From positions 1-5,445 of the forward strand of contig CAJORE010000110.1 in NCBI GenBank assembly GCA_905236595.1: a DNA stretch of 5,445 nucleotides, written 5' to 3'. This document shows, one piece after another, positions 4,898-5,445 of this stretch. The notes beneath the pieces are model-generated. The model was not told the origin of the DNA. It searched no databases and was given only the letters and a program-made list of their open reading frames with translations. This DNA is from an uncultured Selenomonadaceae bacterium. Its GTDB lineage: Bacteria; Bacillota; Negativicutes; Selenomonadales; Selenomonadaceae. The position numbers were made by a program, and so were the translations under genes. The stretch's first letter is position 1, and every line of letters starts with the position of its first letter.

Positions 4898-5445
4898 CCG
4901 TCCCACCTTCCTTTGACATCAAAGCTTTCCTGCACTTTAGCCAATATTGTCTCCGGATCGCCGCTTTTGGCCGCGCCGTGATTTATCAACACGACTTTGT
5001 CGGCATAACGACGAACGGCGGTCAGATCATGAGTGATTAAAATTACCGCCAAATCTTCCTTTTCGCGAAGCTCCGACACCATATCATAAAAAATTTTGAG
5101 TCCCGCTTCATCGACTCCCGACACCGGCTCATCTAACAGCAACAAATCCGGCGGCTTGGGGCTTATGGCCAACGCCAGCAACACCCGTTGCAATTCGCCG
5201 CCCGACAACGCCCCTAACCGACGATCAATAAGTCCCGCCGCATTTACCCGCGCCAAAATGTCGCTCGTCTTGCGGCGAAAGGCAAAAGGGATATACAGCC
5301 ATGCGGGGAACTTGCCGCAGGAAGCGGCAAAGAGATCAAGCACGGTAATGGGCGCGTTTTTGTCGAAAGCCAACTGTTGCGGAACATAGCCGAAAACCGG
5401 TCGGCCGGTGCGCTTATTTGCGGCGTCCGTGTAGCTCAAAGTCCC
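4891..5445 (-). CDS. ABC transporter ATP-binding protein, ZnuC/metal-importer type, N-terminus outside the window
   Basis: The C-terminal 184 residues of an ABC ATPase are present. The N-terminal part, including Walker A, lies beyond the right edge. Counting from the edge, visible elements are the Q-loop 'GYVPQQ' (19-24), signature 'LSGGELQR' (80-87), Walker B 'LLLLDEP' (101-107) followed by the D-loop 'SGVD', and the H-loop 'ITHD' (His139). The stretch 'FDKNAPITVLDL' after the Q-loop matches the 'F---FP-TVLD' pattern of zinc/manganese importer ATPases, which power uptake with a periplasmic binding protein and a ZnuB/MntB-like permease. The substrate is inferred from this resemblance only. 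The TGA stop overlaps the start of the deacetylase gene. The permease is usually downstream in such operons but is not here, so it must lie upstream or elsewhere. Confidence 0.9.
   Translation of the reverse strand, partial: GTLSYTDAANKRTGRPVFGYVPQQLAFDKNAPITVLDLFAASCGKFPAWLYIPFAFRRKTSDILARVNAAGLIDRRLGALSGGELQRVLLALAISPKPPDLLLLDEPVSGVDEAGLKIFYDMVSELREKEDLAVILITHDLTAVRRYADKVVLINHGAAKSGDPETILAKVQESFDVKGRWDGC

Overview
All the genes supported here lie on the minus strand, so the window reads right to left. The overall picture is a chromosomal segment of an outer-membrane-bearing (diderm) Firmicute, most plausibly in the Negativicutes. This is an inference from three things: strong AGGAGG-type ribosome binding sites about 9 nt from the starts, a Firmicutes-style rsmH-ftsL pair, and a GspG/H/I/J-type pseudopilin operon. 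No 16S rRNA or other decisive taxonomic marker is present. No gene looks broken, and there is no mobile element, CRISPR array, tRNA or rRNA gene.

Right end (about 4073-5445): the C-terminal part of an ABC transporter ATPase resembling the zinc/manganese importer ATPases, overlapping a membrane-anchored polysaccharide deacetylase with a NodB domain. The two are probably cotranscribed. No permease lies downstream of the ATPase.

Middle (about 2434-4021): a promoter with a near-consensus -35 and -10, a leader of about 130 nt with a small hairpin, then rsmH (16S rRNA C1402 N4-methyltransferase) and an FtsL-like divisome protein. A strong intrinsic terminator closes the unit. This is a fragment of the division and cell wall (dcw) cluster. 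mraZ is absent upstream, and the usual ftsI/pbp and mur genes are absent downstream.

Left end (1-2405): a candidate promoter drives a MgtC/SapB-family membrane protein. It is followed without gaps by four prepilin-like proteins in the order G-H-I-J: a major GspG-like pseudopilin, a GspH/FimT-like, a GspI/PilV-like and a GspJ/PilW-like protein, the last running off the left edge. Overlapping or nearly abutting starts and stops indicate one translationally coupled operon. The pseudopilins should be processed by a prepilin peptidase and assembled by an ATPase and platform protein, none of which is encoded in the window. They could serve type II secretion, type IV pili or DNA uptake.

The most noteworthy features are the MgtC-pseudopilin linkage, the truncated dcw cluster, a Tyr-Asp hexanucleotide repeat in ftsL, and non-standard leader or start features in the last two pseudopilins. 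Nothing here clearly amounts to a wholly new system.
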